Source: CAXXOK01 sp963678055 (GTDB lineage: Bacteria > Bacillota > Clostridia > Christensenellales > Aristaeellaceae). From it: a DNA stretch of 64,000 nt. Shown here in pieces: positions 8,523-17,609 of the stretch. Made by a program: the position numbers and the translations under genes. The stretch's first letter is position 1; each line of letters starts with the position of its first letter. The notes under the pieces are model-generated. The model did not search any database. It was not told the origin of the DNA and saw only the letters and a list, made by a program, of their open reading frames with translations. Location of the stretch: positions 2,046,001 to 2,110,000 of the forward strand of contig OY782679.1 in the NCBI GenBank assembly GCA_963678055.1. The letters run 5' to 3'.

Positions 8523-8972
8523 ATGCCGAAAACCTTGATTTTGTATCGGTCTCCCCATCACGGGAACACCAAAAAGCTGCTGGACGCAATCGCTGGCACA
8601 TATCCGGATGTCGCACTCGCCAAAGCGGGAGAGGACAGCGTTGATGCTGCGCAGTTTGATATCATCGGCATAGCCTCGGGCATTTATGCAGGCAAACTGC
8701 ACCGCACCGTGCGCAAAGCTCTCAGCGGTCTATCCGGCAACGGTCGCAAAGCGTTTGTCCTCTACACCTGCGGCGATGACAAAGGCGCAAAGTACAGCCA
8801 GCGCTGCCTGCAACTGTTGCGCGATCAAGGCTTTCAGCCCATGGGGTCTCACTGGTGTGTCGCCTGGGATAGCTTTGGCCCATTAAAGCTCGTCGGCGGC
8901 ATCCATAAAGACAGGCCCAATCAAAGCGATATACAAAACGCCGTCGAGTTTTTTGAAACCATCGTCGCGTAG
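8523..8972 (+). CDS. Flavodoxin family protein
   Basis: A 149-aa flavodoxin-fold protein. The N-terminus TLILYRSPHHGNTKKLLDAI is the FMN phosphate-binding loop after beta-strand 1. IIGIASGIYAGKLH and VLYTCGDDKGA supply the later flavin contacts. It is expected to be a soluble one- or two-electron carrier or small quinone/flavin reductase. ATG 8523 follows AAGGAG. It converges with the ABC-F gene with only one base between the two stop codons and no intervening terminator. Confidence 0.85.
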   Translation: MPKTLILYRSPHHGNTKKLLDAIAGTYPDVALAKAGEDSVDAAQFDIIGIASGIYAGKLHRTVRKALSGLSGNGRKAFVLYTCGDDKGAKYSQRCLQLLRDQGFQPMGSHWCVAWDSFGPLKLVGGIHKDRPNQSDIQNAVEFFETIVA

Positions 8973-8973
8973 C

Positions 8974-10896
8974 TTATTCGCCGTCCGCTTCCTGTAAGGT
9001 TTCCTCGGCCTCTTCCAGAACCGTATACAGCGCAGGCATTTGCTCCTGCGCTTTTTGATATTGCAACGAAAGCTCGATCAGTTTTTCCTGATCGGCACAG
9101 ACCGACGGATCGCCCATCTGCTCTTCCAGCGCTGCCATATGCTTTTCACTGGCGAGTATGGCATCTTCAGCCGCGGTCACGGCAGCTTTCAGCAGCCGCA
9201 GCTGCGCGCCCTGCCTGCGCTCTTTTTTTCTGTCCTTGATAACGGCTGTACGGGTTTGGCCTTCGTCGGTTGTCTCCGGCGGAACGGGCCGTTCCCGTGC
9301 TAAAAGATAATCATCAAAATTGCCGGGGTATACGGTAATGCCATCGTTTGACATCACCATCACATGGTCGGCAAAGCGGTTGACAAAATAGCGGTCATGG
9401 CTGATGGCAAATATAACACCAGGAAACTCCGAAAGCGCGTCTTCCAGCACCTCGCAACTGTCCATATCCAAATGGTTGGTCGGTTCATCCAGCAGCAGAA
9501 AGTTATCCTTGCGCAGCATCAGCTTGGTCAGCGCTACACGGCCGCGCTCACCGCCCGAAAGCGATGCTATTTTCGAAAACACATCATCGCCCGTAAACAG
9601 AAACTGCCCCAGGGCTGTGCGCACGCGGCTTTGCTCCATCGACGGAAAACTGTGCCAGACCTCATCCAGCACGGTGTTTGACAGCGTTAAGTCCTGCTGG
9701 TGCTGGTCGTAGTAGCCGATATCCACATTCGTGCCAAAGCGCACGGTGCCGGTATCCGGCATATCTTTGCGATTGAGGATTTTAAACAGTGTGGTCTTGC
9801 CAACGCCGTTGGAGCCGATCAGCGCCACGCGGTTGCCCGCCCGCAGTTTGAAGCTGATATCCCGAAACACGGGCTTTCCGCTGAACTTTTTGGACAATCC
9901 TTTTACTTCCAGCGCGTCGCTGCCCATACGGCGGCGTGCATCAAAGGAAAAGTGTACGCTGCGCTCTTCTTCCGGTTTTTCCAGTCTTTCCACCTTATCC
10001 AGTCGCTTTTGCCGGGACTCGGCAGCACGGATAGACTTTTCACGGTTGAAGCTGCGGTAGCGGGCGATAATCGCCTTCTCGCGTTCGATCTCCTTTTGCT
10101 GCAAGTGGAATGCTTTGATTCGCGCATCAAAATCAGCAGTGCGTTTTGCCATATACTGCGTATAGTTGCCTGTGTACTTGTACATCCGTCCGCCCAGAAT
10201 CTCCCCCATGGTATCGCAGACATGGTCCAGGAAATAGCGGTCATGGCTGATGAGCAGCAGCGTGCCCTTATACTCCGTTAAATAATTTTGCAGCCATTCA
10301 ATGGCGTTTAAGTCCAGGTGGTTGGTCGGTTCATCCATCAGCAGCACATCGGGCTTTTGCAAAAGCAGCTTAGCCAGCGACAGGCGCGTACGCTCGCCGC
10401 CGGACAGAGTTTTCACCTTGCGGTGATACATCAGCCGGTCAATACCAAGGCCGCTTAACTTGCCGGTAATCTCGCCCTCGTAGGCGTAGCCTTCCAGCTT
10501 TTTAAATTCTTCGGTTAATTTATAGTACTCATCTGACAGGCGCAAAGCGACCTGCTCGTCTTTGTTTTCGGCCATCGTATGTTCCAAATCGCGCATGCGC
10601 TTTTCAAGCGTGGTCACGCGCTCAAACACACGCAGCATGGCATCCCAAACGGTGTCCTCCGGCGCAATATCGTCAATCTGCGCCAGGTAGCCCAGCTTCA
10701 GGCCCCGGTTCATGTGAACGGCACCTTCATCGGGCGTTTGTTCGCCTGTCAGTATGCGCATCAACGTGGTTTTTCCGCTGCCATTGGCACCGATCAACCC
10801 CATTTTTTCGCCTTTTTGAACGGAAAACGTTACTTCGCGCAGTATCTGGTCAATGCCGAAACTCTTTTTTACGTTTTCCACAGATATCAGGATCAT
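8974..10896 (-). CDS. ABC-F family ATPase (ribosome-associated)
   Basis: A 640-aa soluble protein with two ABC domains and no membrane segments. Domain 1 has GANGSGKTT, LSGGERTRLSLAKLLL and LLMDEPTNHLD; domain 2 has GSNGVGKTT, LSGGERGRVALTKLML and LLLDEPTNHLD. The linker (AIIARYRSFNREKSIR) is the P-site tRNA interaction motif region, and the C-terminal 80 residues look coiled-coil. Such proteins act as translation factors or antibiotic-resistance ribosome protectors; this one looks like a housekeeping YdiF/Uup-type member. The frame is open to 11025, but ATG 10896 with AAAGGGTG upstream gives the normal N-terminus MILISVENVKKSFG. Confidence 0.92.
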   Translation of the reverse strand: MILISVENVKKSFGIDQILREVTFSVQKGEKMGLIGANGSGKTTLMRILTGEQTPDEGAVHMNRGLKLGYLAQIDDIAPEDTVWDAMLRVFERVTTLEKRMRDLEHTMAENKDEQVALRLSDEYYKLTEEFKKLEGYAYEGEITGKLSGLGIDRLMYHRKVKTLSGGERTRLSLAKLLLQKPDVLLMDEPTNHLDLNAIEWLQNYLTEYKGTLLLISHDRYFLDHVCDTMGEILGGRMYKYTGNYTQYMAKRTADFDARIKAFHLQQKEIEREKAIIARYRSFNREKSIRAAESRQKRLDKVERLEKPEEERSVHFSFDARRRMGSDALEVKGLSKKFSGKPVFRDISFKLRAGNRVALIGSNGVGKTTLFKILNRKDMPDTGTVRFGTNVDIGYYDQHQQDLTLSNTVLDEVWHSFPSMEQSRVRTALGQFLFTGDDVFSKIASLSGGERGRVALTKLMLRKDNFLLLDEPTNHLDMDSCEVLEDALSEFPGVIFAISHDRYFVNRFADHVMVMSNDGITVYPGNFDDYLLARERPVPPETTDEGQTRTAVIKDRKKERRQGAQLRLLKAAVTAAEDAILASEKHMAALEEQMGDPSVCADQEKLIELSLQYQKAQEQMPALYTVLEEAEETLQEADGE

Positions 10897-10928
10897 GATC
10901 GTGCACCCTTTCGCTATTTGGCTTTCAG

Positions 10929-10937
10929 AGTATATCA
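10929..10937 (-). promoter_or_regulatory. Extended -10 promoter of the ABC-F gene
   Basis: On the minus strand the sequence reads TGATATACT, a TGn extension directly before the -10 box TATACT (10929-10934). No good -35 is seen. It lies about 33 bases upstream of the start codon. Confidence 0.4.
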
Positions 10938-11064
10938 CAAAAGACAGCCGGGTGCATATGGCACTATACAGAATAGGGTTGCTGGTGTAAAATAGAAAGC
11001 GAATGTACATGTTTTCCAAACACAATCTTACGCTTCACCGCAAAGACAACCGGGAGGAATAAGC

Positions 11065-14000
11065 GTGAAAATCGATCTGACTTGTCCGGTAGAGCTGTGG
11101 AAGTACACTTTGCCTGATGAGCACACCAAGCAATGTAGCTTCGTTCTCAACAACGTTAGCCAAAAAAACGTTGTGTCTGTGCAGATAACCCTGACCAGCT
11201 GCGGCAATCAGGAGTTTGTCCTGCACAAGCAAACCGACCGCCTGCCCGTGGCCGATGCGCCGCCGGGTAAGCCTTTTACTGTGTCTATGCTGCCCACTGA
11301 GTGGGGCCCTGTACAAAGCGTGGACCTGGTGATTGAAAAAGTCTGGTTTGCAGACGCCACCGTTTGGCGGCGCGGCAATGCGCCTGTCGTCGAGTACGAA
11401 ACCAATGCCCTGCCGGGTGGCCGAAAGCTGGATCAGCTTCGTTTTGTCGCCGGGGAGGACGCCGTAGGCTATCCGCAGATAACCGAGCAAGTATGGCTGT
11501 GTGTTTGCGGACGGCCCAACGACATCAAATCCGACCGCTGCTGCCGCTGCAAGCGCTGGCGCGATACGGTATTTGCGTCCTACACAACCGATAATGTAGA
11601 AAACCTGATTGCCGCACACGAGCAAAAGCTGAACGCCGTTGCCCAGTCCGCGCGCGAAGAAGCCAACCGCGTTACCCGCCAGCAGGATGTACTGCGTCAC
11701 AGATCCGTGCGCAGGCGGCGTGCGGTGTTCATCACACTGATCGCAGTGCTGCTGGTGGCAGGCATTGCCTCTGCCACAATGTTCTGGGCATTGCCCACGT
11801 ACCATTACAACCAGGCAACGTCCCTGCTGTCCGAAGGAAAGTACGACGAGGCCCGTGCCGCGTTCCAGGACATGGGCGATTACCGCGATGCCGCCACCAT
11901 GGCACTGGAAAGCGATTATCAGAAAGCGCAATCCATGCTGGATCAGGGTGAATATGCCGATGCCGCAGCGCTCTACACTGCCCTTGCCGACTACAAGGAC
12001 AGCAGCGATCAGGCACAGTTTGCGCAGTACAGCATTGCTCAAAATAACTTTGCAGATAAAGACTATACGCTGGCCGCCAGCCAGTTCCAAGCGCTGTCCG
12101 GCTATCAGGACAGTGACACAATGGCGCAGGAAAGCCTGTACCAGCAAGCAACGGCACTGTTTGAAAGCGGAGACACGCAAGAGGCACGCACACTGTTTGC
12201 CGATTTAGACGACTATAAAGACGCACAAGACCAGGTCGCCGCGTGCGATTACATTCTTGCGCAGGCTGCCTTTGCCGCAGGCGAATATGCACAGGCCGCC
12301 GAGATATTTGAGTCCATTCAGGACAGCATAGACATCGGTACCCAGCTACAGGAAACGTACTACCTCTTAGGCAAGCAAAAACAGGAGGAGGGTAGTTTCG
12401 AAGAGGCCGGAAAACTGTTTTTAAAAGCCGGTGAGTATGAAGATGCCCGCATCCTGGCCAATGCCAGCCTGTATTTCCTTGCGGTAGAGCATTTCGATAA
12501 CCAGGACTTTGCCAAAGCCGCCGAGCTGTTCCAGAGCGTTATCCCGTATCTGGACTCGGAAACCCGCTACTGGGAAAGCGTATACCAGCAGGGGCTGGTG
12601 TATGAACTGTCCGATACCCCTGAAAAAGCCATCGCCCTGTACGAGACGATTCCTCTGCATGCCGAGGCCGCCGAAAAAGTTAACGCTTATCACTACGGAC
12701 TGGCAGAAGCCGCCCTGGCACAAGACGACACAGAGACCGCCACTGCGGAGTTCACCCTTGCAGGTGACTATCAGGACGCGAAAGAACAAATTACAGCCAT
12801 CCGCTATCAGAAAGCCGAAAGCGCATTTGCCGCAGAAGACTATGAGGCAGCCGCCACGCTGTATGAAGAACTGGGAACATACCAAGACAGCGAGGATAAG
12901 AAAAGCCAGTCCGAGTATCGCCTGGCCGAAGCCACGCTGGCTGCTGGCGACTATACACAGGCCGCTGCGTTGTTCCAGTCGCTGGGCTCCTACAGGGACA
13001 GCAGCGATAAGGCCAAGCAGGCACAGTATACACAGGCAAACGCTACGCTGGAGGCGCAGGACTATGCCCAGGCCGCGCCCTTGTTTGAAGCGCTGGGCGA
13101 CTATGAAGACAGTGCTGACTTAGCCCTGCAAGCGCGCTACAGCCTTGCCGAAGCTGCACTAGAAACAAAGGATTATGATAGCGCGATCTCGCTGTTTACC
13201 GCGCTGGACCCTTATTCCGATAGCGCAGACAAGACCAACCAGGCACGCTACGAGCAGGCGCAAGCAGCCTTGACCGCTGAAGCGTACGAAACGGCGATCA
13301 CGCTGTTTTCAGCAATAGAATCCTATCAGGACAGCGCAGATAAAATCCTGCAGGCGCGTTATGCATTAGCACAGGCAGCGCTAACAGCCGGCAGCACTGA
13401 CGAAGCCATTGCGCTGTTTTCGCAGCTGGGCGACTATCAGGACAGCCAGGAAACCCTCCAGCAACTGCAATACACGGCCGGCAGCGAGGCGATGACTACC
13501 CAGGCATACGACAAGGCGATTGTCGCCTTTGCCGCGCTGGGAGACTATCAGGACAGCCAAACACAGCTGGAACAGGCCATCTACCAGTGGGGGCTTAGCC
13601 TGAAAACATCCGGTGATACGGAAACGGCCATCACGCTGCTAAACGATTTGCCCAAGGAAACGGCGGCAAGGCAGCTGGTTGGCGACTTTACCCTGTCCGA
13701 AGCCCTCCGGCTGAAGCAGGCAGGCGACCTCGAAACCGCTGCTATGCTGCTGCAAGCTCTATCAGACCGCGCAGACGCGCACGATGCACTGAGCGCAACC
13801 AACTACGATCTGCTGCTGGGCAGCTGGAAGGCCGAGCGCGGTATTGCCGAATTTGCCGAAGACAACAGCTATAGTATTCTAAGCGAGTCCGGATTCTTCA
13901 ATACCGATGGCATGACCCTGTCTACCGGGGACACGCCTGCCTCCGTTTCCCCCGCCTATACCATTGTCACCCTCACCAATACCGCGCTTTCGCTCTCACC

Positions 14001-14079
14001 TGTCGAAGATGCTGCGACCGTATACAGCTTCGAACGGATGACCCCGGAGGATGTACAGGATGATCCGGCAGGCGAATGA
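11065..14079 (+). CDS. Large membrane-anchored TPR-like repeat protein with zinc ribbon
   Basis: A 1004-aa protein starting at GTG 11065 behind GGGAGGA. Residues 1-150 form a beta-rich domain, then a Cys4-type zinc ribbon (CVCGRPNDIKSDRCCRC). A charged helix and one membrane helix (about 220-245, VFITLIAVLLVAGIASATMF) follow. The rest is about 16 helical repeats of 33-36 residues, each closing with [GD]Y-x-D-[SA] (DYRDA, DYKDS, GYQDS, SYRDS and so on), TPR/Sel1-like. The repeats probably lie outside the membrane as a scaffold, with the zinc ribbon inside. The last residues overlap the acyltransferase gene, implying coupled expression. No enzyme motif is seen. Confidence 0.7.
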   Translation: MKIDLTCPVELWKYTLPDEHTKQCSFVLNNVSQKNVVSVQITLTSCGNQEFVLHKQTDRLPVADAPPGKPFTVSMLPTEWGPVQSVDLVIEKVWFADATVWRRGNAPVVEYETNALPGGRKLDQLRFVAGEDAVGYPQITEQVWLCVCGRPNDIKSDRCCRCKRWRDTVFASYTTDNVENLIAAHEQKLNAVAQSAREEANRVTRQQDVLRHRSVRRRRAVFITLIAVLLVAGIASATMFWALPTYHYNQATSLLSEGKYDEARAAFQDMGDYRDAATMALESDYQKAQSMLDQGEYADAAALYTALADYKDSSDQAQFAQYSIAQNNFADKDYTLAASQFQALSGYQDSDTMAQESLYQQATALFESGDTQEARTLFADLDDYKDAQDQVAACDYILAQAAFAAGEYAQAAEIFESIQDSIDIGTQLQETYYLLGKQKQEEGSFEEAGKLFLKAGEYEDARILANASLYFLAVEHFDNQDFAKAAELFQSVIPYLDSETRYWESVYQQGLVYELSDTPEKAIALYETIPLHAEAAEKVNAYHYGLAEAALAQDDTETATAEFTLAGDYQDAKEQITAIRYQKAESAFAAEDYEAAATLYEELGTYQDSEDKKSQSEYRLAEATLAAGDYTQAAALFQSLGSYRDSSDKAKQAQYTQANATLEAQDYAQAAPLFEALGDYEDSADLALQARYSLAEAALETKDYDSAISLFTALDPYSDSADKTNQARYEQAQAALTAEAYETAITLFSAIESYQDSADKILQARYALAQAALTAGSTDEAIALFSQLGDYQDSQETLQQLQYTAGSEAMTTQAYDKAIVAFAALGDYQDSQTQLEQAIYQWGLSLKTSGDTETAITLLNDLPKETAARQLVGDFTLSEALRLKQAGDLETAAMLLQALSDRADAHDALSATNYDLLLGSWKAERGIAEFAEDNSYSILSESGFFNTDGMTLSTGDTPASVSPAYTIVTLTNTALSLSPVEDAATVYSFERMTPEDVQDDPAGE

Positions 14080-15271
14080 ACAAAACAAACTGACCATCGG
14101 CGTTCTGTACGGGTTTCGCGCGCTGATGGTTTTGTTTGTGTGCAATTACCATTTCTGGCAGCAGAGCTGGCTTGTCCAGCAGGTAACCATCGCAGGAACC
14201 CCGTACAGTTTTGATTATTTCACGCGCTCCAGCTACCTGTTTGTGGAAGGGATGATTTTGCTTAGCGGATTTCTGCTCTATCTACCCCATGCCCAGGCAG
14301 CAGACCAGGGCACACTGCCGCCCACAACACGGGTCTTTTATCAAAAACGCTTCATGCGCATTGTCCCCTCGTACCTCGCGTCGGTTTTCCTTATCTTCCT
14401 GCTGATTATGCTAAACGGCGGCTATACCAGCACCGGCGCGGCCGCACTGGACCTTGCAACACACCTGACCTTTACCTTTAACTTCTTTCAAAACACCTAC
14501 CTGTTCACCCCGCTAAACGGTGTGCTATGGACCCTTGCCATCGAGGTGCAGTTCTACCTGCTATTCCCACTCATTGTCCGCTGGATGCGGCATCGACCCG
14601 CCATCACGCTGCTGCTCATGTCTGGCACAGGGTTATTGTTCCGGGCAGCGTTCGGCCTTACGCAAACCAACCTGGCTATGCTTGTCAATCAGCTACCGTC
14701 GTTTTTGGATGTCTATGCGCTGGGCATGCTTGGTGCTATCCTTTTCATCCGCCTGCGCCGCCTGACAAAGCACCGCAGTTTCAAGCTGTGGGCTGCCGGG
14801 CTTTCGGTTCCCCTGTTCCTGCTTTGCCTGTTTATACTGACCCGTATACTTCGGGTTCAATCCCTCTACAGCATTAGGAACCTGCTCTCGCTGCACCTGT
14901 CGCAGTGGATGTTGCGGCTGCCGCTTGCCTTGACCATGCTCACGGCGATGCTCTCGGCCGCATTCCTGCCGCGCATACTGCAAAAGCTGCTGGATAACAG
15001 GTTGATGCGGTTTTTATCGGTCATCTCGCTTAATCTTTACATCTGGCATCAGGTGCTGGCGGCTAATTTCATCCGTCCGCTGTTTCCCGCTAGCCTTCAA
15101 CAAGACCCTGCCCTGCAAATACCCTATACGATCACCAGTTATTCGCTTGCCATCCTAACGGCCATGGCGTTCACCTATGGAGTTGAACAACCGGCAGCGA
15201 AATGGCTACAAAAACGATTCTATAAAAAAGGAGAGTCCCTACATGAAAGACCCCCGATTACAACAACTTAG
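14060..15271 (+). CDS. Acyltransferase 3 family membrane protein (OafA-like)
   Basis: A roughly 403-aa polytopic protein with about ten hydrophobic segments. The N-terminal GFRALMVLFVCNYHFW carries the Arg and His typical of acyltransferase-3 proteins, which move acetyl or other acyl groups to extracytoplasmic sugars. ATG 14051 is in frame, but ATG 14060 is 9 bases after GGAGG and fits better. The gene overlaps the end of the repeat-protein gene, so the two are probably co-regulated and may act together at the cell surface. The acceptor is unknown. Confidence 0.87.
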   Translation: MIRQANEQNKLTIGVLYGFRALMVLFVCNYHFWQQSWLVQQVTIAGTPYSFDYFTRSSYLFVEGMILLSGFLLYLPHAQAADQGTLPPTTRVFYQKRFMRIVPSYLASVFLIFLLIMLNGGYTSTGAAALDLATHLTFTFNFFQNTYLFTPLNGVLWTLAIEVQFYLLFPLIVRWMRHRPAITLLLMSGTGLLFRAAFGLTQTNLAMLVNQLPSFLDVYALGMLGAILFIRLRRLTKHRSFKLWAAGLSVPLFLLCLFILTRILRVQSLYSIRNLLSLHLSQWMLRLPLALTMLTAMLSAAFLPRILQKLLDNRLMRFLSVISLNLYIWHQVLAANFIRPLFPASLQQDPALQIPYTITSYSLAILTAMAFTYGVEQPAAKWLQKRFYKKGESLHERPPITTT

Positions 15272-16358
15272 TCAACAGCTGATCCGGTATTCCTGCGAGC
15301 TTAAACCCGGTGAAAACATTTTAATTGAGCTATTCGGCGATATGCCGGAGTTTGCTCTTGCCCTGCTGGACGCTGTGTACGAAGCGGGCGGTGTGCCCTT
15401 TGTGCGTCACCGCAACATGCAGGTGCGCCGCCGCATGATGCAAGGCGCGACCGCTGCACAGTATGCCATCGAGGCCAAGAACGATTCGGATTTAATGCAG
15501 CAAATGCAGGCATACCTTGGCATCCGCGCGGCTGACAACGGGTATGAGTTATCTGCCGTAAGTGCCGAGCAAATGGCCCTGTACAATAAGGAGTACTCCC
15601 ACCCTGTGCACGGACAGATTCGCATACCAGACACGCGTTGGTGCGTGCTGCGCTATCCCAACAACGCCATGGCACAGAGCGCGCAGATGAGCACAGAAGC
15701 GTTTGAAGACTACTACTTCAGCGTCTGCAATCTGGACTATTCCAAACTTTCCAAGGCCATGGAAGCACTCAAGGCGCGCATGGACAAGGCCGACAAGGTG
15801 CACATCATCGGCCCGGATACCGACCTGAGCTTCTCCATCAAAGACATCCCCACCATCATCTGCGATGGCAAGCTGAACATTCCCGACGGCGAAGTGTACA
15901 CCGCCCCGGTGAAAAATTCCATCAACGGCACCTTGCGCTACAATACCGAGAGCCTGTACTTGGGCAAGGTATATACAGACATTCGCTTTACTTTCAAAGA
16001 TGGTAAAATTGTGGACGCCAGCTGTAACGATACCGAGGGCTTGAACAAAATCCTCGATACGGATGAAGGCGCACGCTACATTGGTGAGTTCGCCTTTGGT
16101 GTCAACCCGTTTGTGCTCACCCCCATCCGCGATACGCTGTTTGACGAGAAAATTGCTGGTTCCTTCCACTTTACCCCCGGTTCCAGCTACGACGATGCCT
16201 TCAACGGCAATAAGTCCGCCATCCACTGGGATATCGTTGCCATCCAGCGTCCGGAGTACGGCGGCGGCGAAATCTATTTAGATGGCGAACTCATCCGCAA
16301 AGACGGCCTGTTCGTCACCCCTGATCTGCTCCCCTTGAACCCCGACGCGTTCCAGTAA
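15243..16358 (+). CDS. M29 family metallo-aminopeptidase (aminopeptidase T/S-like)
   Basis: A 371-aa cytoplasmic aminopeptidase. Start at ATG 15243 after AAAAAGGAG; a longer in-frame start at 15177 lies inside the acyltransferase gene and is unlikely. M29 metal-site patterns are visible in the C-terminal half: GEFAFGVNP (Glu), SFHFTPGSSYDDA (His, Tyr) and the SAIHWDIV segment, with His-x-Asp. The N-terminal region LKPGENILIELFGDMPEF matches the family. It would release N-terminal residues from peptides and depend on two divalent metal ions. Length is a little short of the usual 400-410 aa. Confidence 0.9.
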   Translation: MKDPRLQQLSQQLIRYSCELKPGENILIELFGDMPEFALALLDAVYEAGGVPFVRHRNMQVRRRMMQGATAAQYAIEAKNDSDLMQQMQAYLGIRAADNGYELSAVSAEQMALYNKEYSHPVHGQIRIPDTRWCVLRYPNNAMAQSAQMSTEAFEDYYFSVCNLDYSKLSKAMEALKARMDKADKVHIIGPDTDLSFSIKDIPTIICDGKLNIPDGEVYTAPVKNSINGTLRYNTESLYLGKVYTDIRFTFKDGKIVDASCNDTEGLNKILDTDEGARYIGEFAFGVNPFVLTPIRDTLFDEKIAGSFHFTPGSSYDDAFNGNKSAIHWDIVAIQRPEYGGGEIYLDGELIRKDGLFVTPDLLPLNPDAFQ

Positions 16359-16361
16359 TCC

Positions 16362-16904
16362 GTGAGCGATTATCAAGTCACGCTGCACGCATCCGTTTCC
16401 CTTCGGCGCGAGCTGAACGGCAAGATACTGGATATCGGCGGTGGCGGCGAGGGTGTAATCGGTCGTATTTACCAAAAGCAGGTGCTGGCAATCGACAACC
16501 GGCAGGATGAGCTGGACGAAGCTCCGGACGGGTTTGAAAAGCAGCGCATGGATGCAACCGACCTTGGCTTTGCAGAGGCAAGCTTTGATGCTGTTACAGC
16601 CTTTTTCAGCTTGATGTATTTTCCGGATGCCACACTAATAAAAGCCCTGTCCGAAGCCTTTCGTGTGCTCAAGCCCGGCGGCACCCTTTGTCTATGGGAC
16701 GCTCACATCGAAAAAGCTGATCCCTTTATCATTGAACTGGATATTGACGCAAACGGCACCGATATTCACACCACCTACGGCGTGTATCTGGATCACAAAC
16801 ACCAATCCGCCGCTTCCATCCAGGCCCTGTGCCTTAACTGTGGATTTCAGCTAATCGAGTCCCATCCCGGGGATACATTTTATCTTCGGTTTCAAAAACC
16901 CTGA
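16362..16904 (+). CDS. Class I SAM-dependent methyltransferase
   Basis: A 180-aa protein with the SAM-binding motif KILDIGGGGEG near residue 20, the acidic DNRQDELDEA region, and the later motif FFSLMYFPD followed by AFRVLKPGGTL, as in UbiE/Methyltransf_11 enzymes. It begins at GTG 16362, only 3 bases after the aminopeptidase stop, with no clear ribosome site of its own, so translational coupling is likely. The methyl acceptor is not predictable. Confidence 0.85.
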   Translation: MSDYQVTLHASVSLRRELNGKILDIGGGGEGVIGRIYQKQVLAIDNRQDELDEAPDGFEKQRMDATDLGFAEASFDAVTAFFSLMYFPDATLIKALSEAFRVLKPGGTLCLWDAHIEKADPFIIELDIDANGTDIHTTYGVYLDHKHQSAASIQALCLNCGFQLIESHPGDTFYLRFQKP

Positions 16905-16936
16905 CAAAAAAGACCGCTGCGGCGGTCTTTTTTTAT
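16905..16936 (+). terminator. Rho-independent terminator
   Basis: AGACCGC pairs with GCGGTCT around a 4-base loop, flanked by an A-run on the left and a run of seven Ts on the right. It ends the methyltransferase transcript and could act in both directions. Confidence 0.85.
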
Positions 16937-17059
16937 ATTGTTGAACGCAGCGCACTCTGTGTCCGCAACCGCGCCCGTACCCCGTCCATGCGCCGAGAAA
17001 CCTGTTTCGAGGCGAGAGGCGGAGCGACGGAATGAGTGAGAGGTGGATTTTTTTGTAAT

Positions 17060-17097
17060 AAAAAAGCCGCCGCGAACGATATGTAGTCCGCGACGAC
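17060..17097 (-). terminator. Terminator of the tRNA operon
   Basis: On the minus strand a 12-bp stem with G-U pairs (17086-17097 with 17066-17077) and an 8-base loop is followed by six Ts (17060-17065). It sits just after the last tRNA of the operon. Confidence 0.8.
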
Positions 17098-17100
17098 GAT

Positions 17101-17174
<74 letters not shown>

Positions 17175-17218
17175 ATAGTAGAACTCCGGCTGTAGCATGC
17201 CGACAGAAAGAAAAAAAG

Positions 17219-17293
17219 TGGAGCGGTAGACGAGATTCGGACTCGCGACATCCACCTTGGCAAGGTGGCACTCTACCACTGAGCTACTACCGC
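17219..17293 (-). tRNA. tRNA-Gly (GCC)
   Basis: A 75-nt cloverleaf on the minus strand with acceptor GCGGTAG/CTACCGC and anticodon arm CCACC-TTGCCAA-GGTGG giving anticodon GCC. CCA is encoded. It is the middle gene of the operon. Confidence 0.97.
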
Positions 17294-17314
17294 ATGCTCC
17301 ACATAAACCGGGTT

Positions 17315-17399
17315 TGGTGCGGACGAAGAGATTTGAACTCTTACGCCTTTTGGGCACTGGAACCTAAATCCAGCGCGTCTGCCATTCCGCCACGCCCGC
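17315..17399 (-). tRNA. tRNA-Leu (TAG)
   Basis: An 85-nt cloverleaf on the minus strand with a long variable arm, as in type II tRNAs. The anticodon arm CTGGA-TTTAGGT-TCCAG gives anticodon TAG. CCA is encoded. It is the first gene after the promoter. Confidence 0.97.
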
Positions 17400-17485
17400 A
17401 GCACATTCGCCCGATTCAATCGACGCCTGTTTGCGATACGAACGCTCAAGCGAAGGACGCTATTGTTACCTTAGCAACGAAGGAT

Positions 17486-17514
17486 ATTATACAATAGCGC
17501 CTTTCAACTGTCAA
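17486..17514 (-). promoter_or_regulatory. Consensus sigma-A promoter of the tRNA operon
   Basis: On the minus strand TTGACA (17509-17514), a 17-base spacer and TATAAT (17486-17491) form a perfect consensus promoter about 85 bases upstream of tRNA-Leu. This strength is usual for stable RNA genes. Confidence 0.92.
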
Positions 17515-17572
17515 CGCTTTCCGGCTCGGTTGCGCCGTAATTTTTGAAAAATCCTGTGCTGCCGTGCAAGAC

Positions 17573-17600
17573 GGCCCGCCCATGTTTCTTTGGGCGGGCC
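17573..17600 (-). terminator. GC-rich hairpin after the ABC permease gene
   Basis: GGCCCGCCCA (17573-17582) and TGGGCGGGCC (17591-17600) form a perfect 10-bp stem just beyond the permease stop codon. The T-tract on the minus strand is poor (GTCTTG). Confidence 0.5.
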
Positions 17601-17609
17601 GCAAGCATT

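Noticed and set aside
11035..12180. 381-codon minus-strand frame opposite the repeat protein
   Set aside because: It is antisense to the repeat-protein gene, which has a good start and a repeat pattern; the antisense product has no recognisable domain.
11800..13600. Repetitive DNA that might be a tandem repeat or CRISPR
   Set aside because: The periodicity is at protein level (33-36-residue degenerate helical repeats) and the DNA copies diverge; there are no identical repeats with unique spacers.
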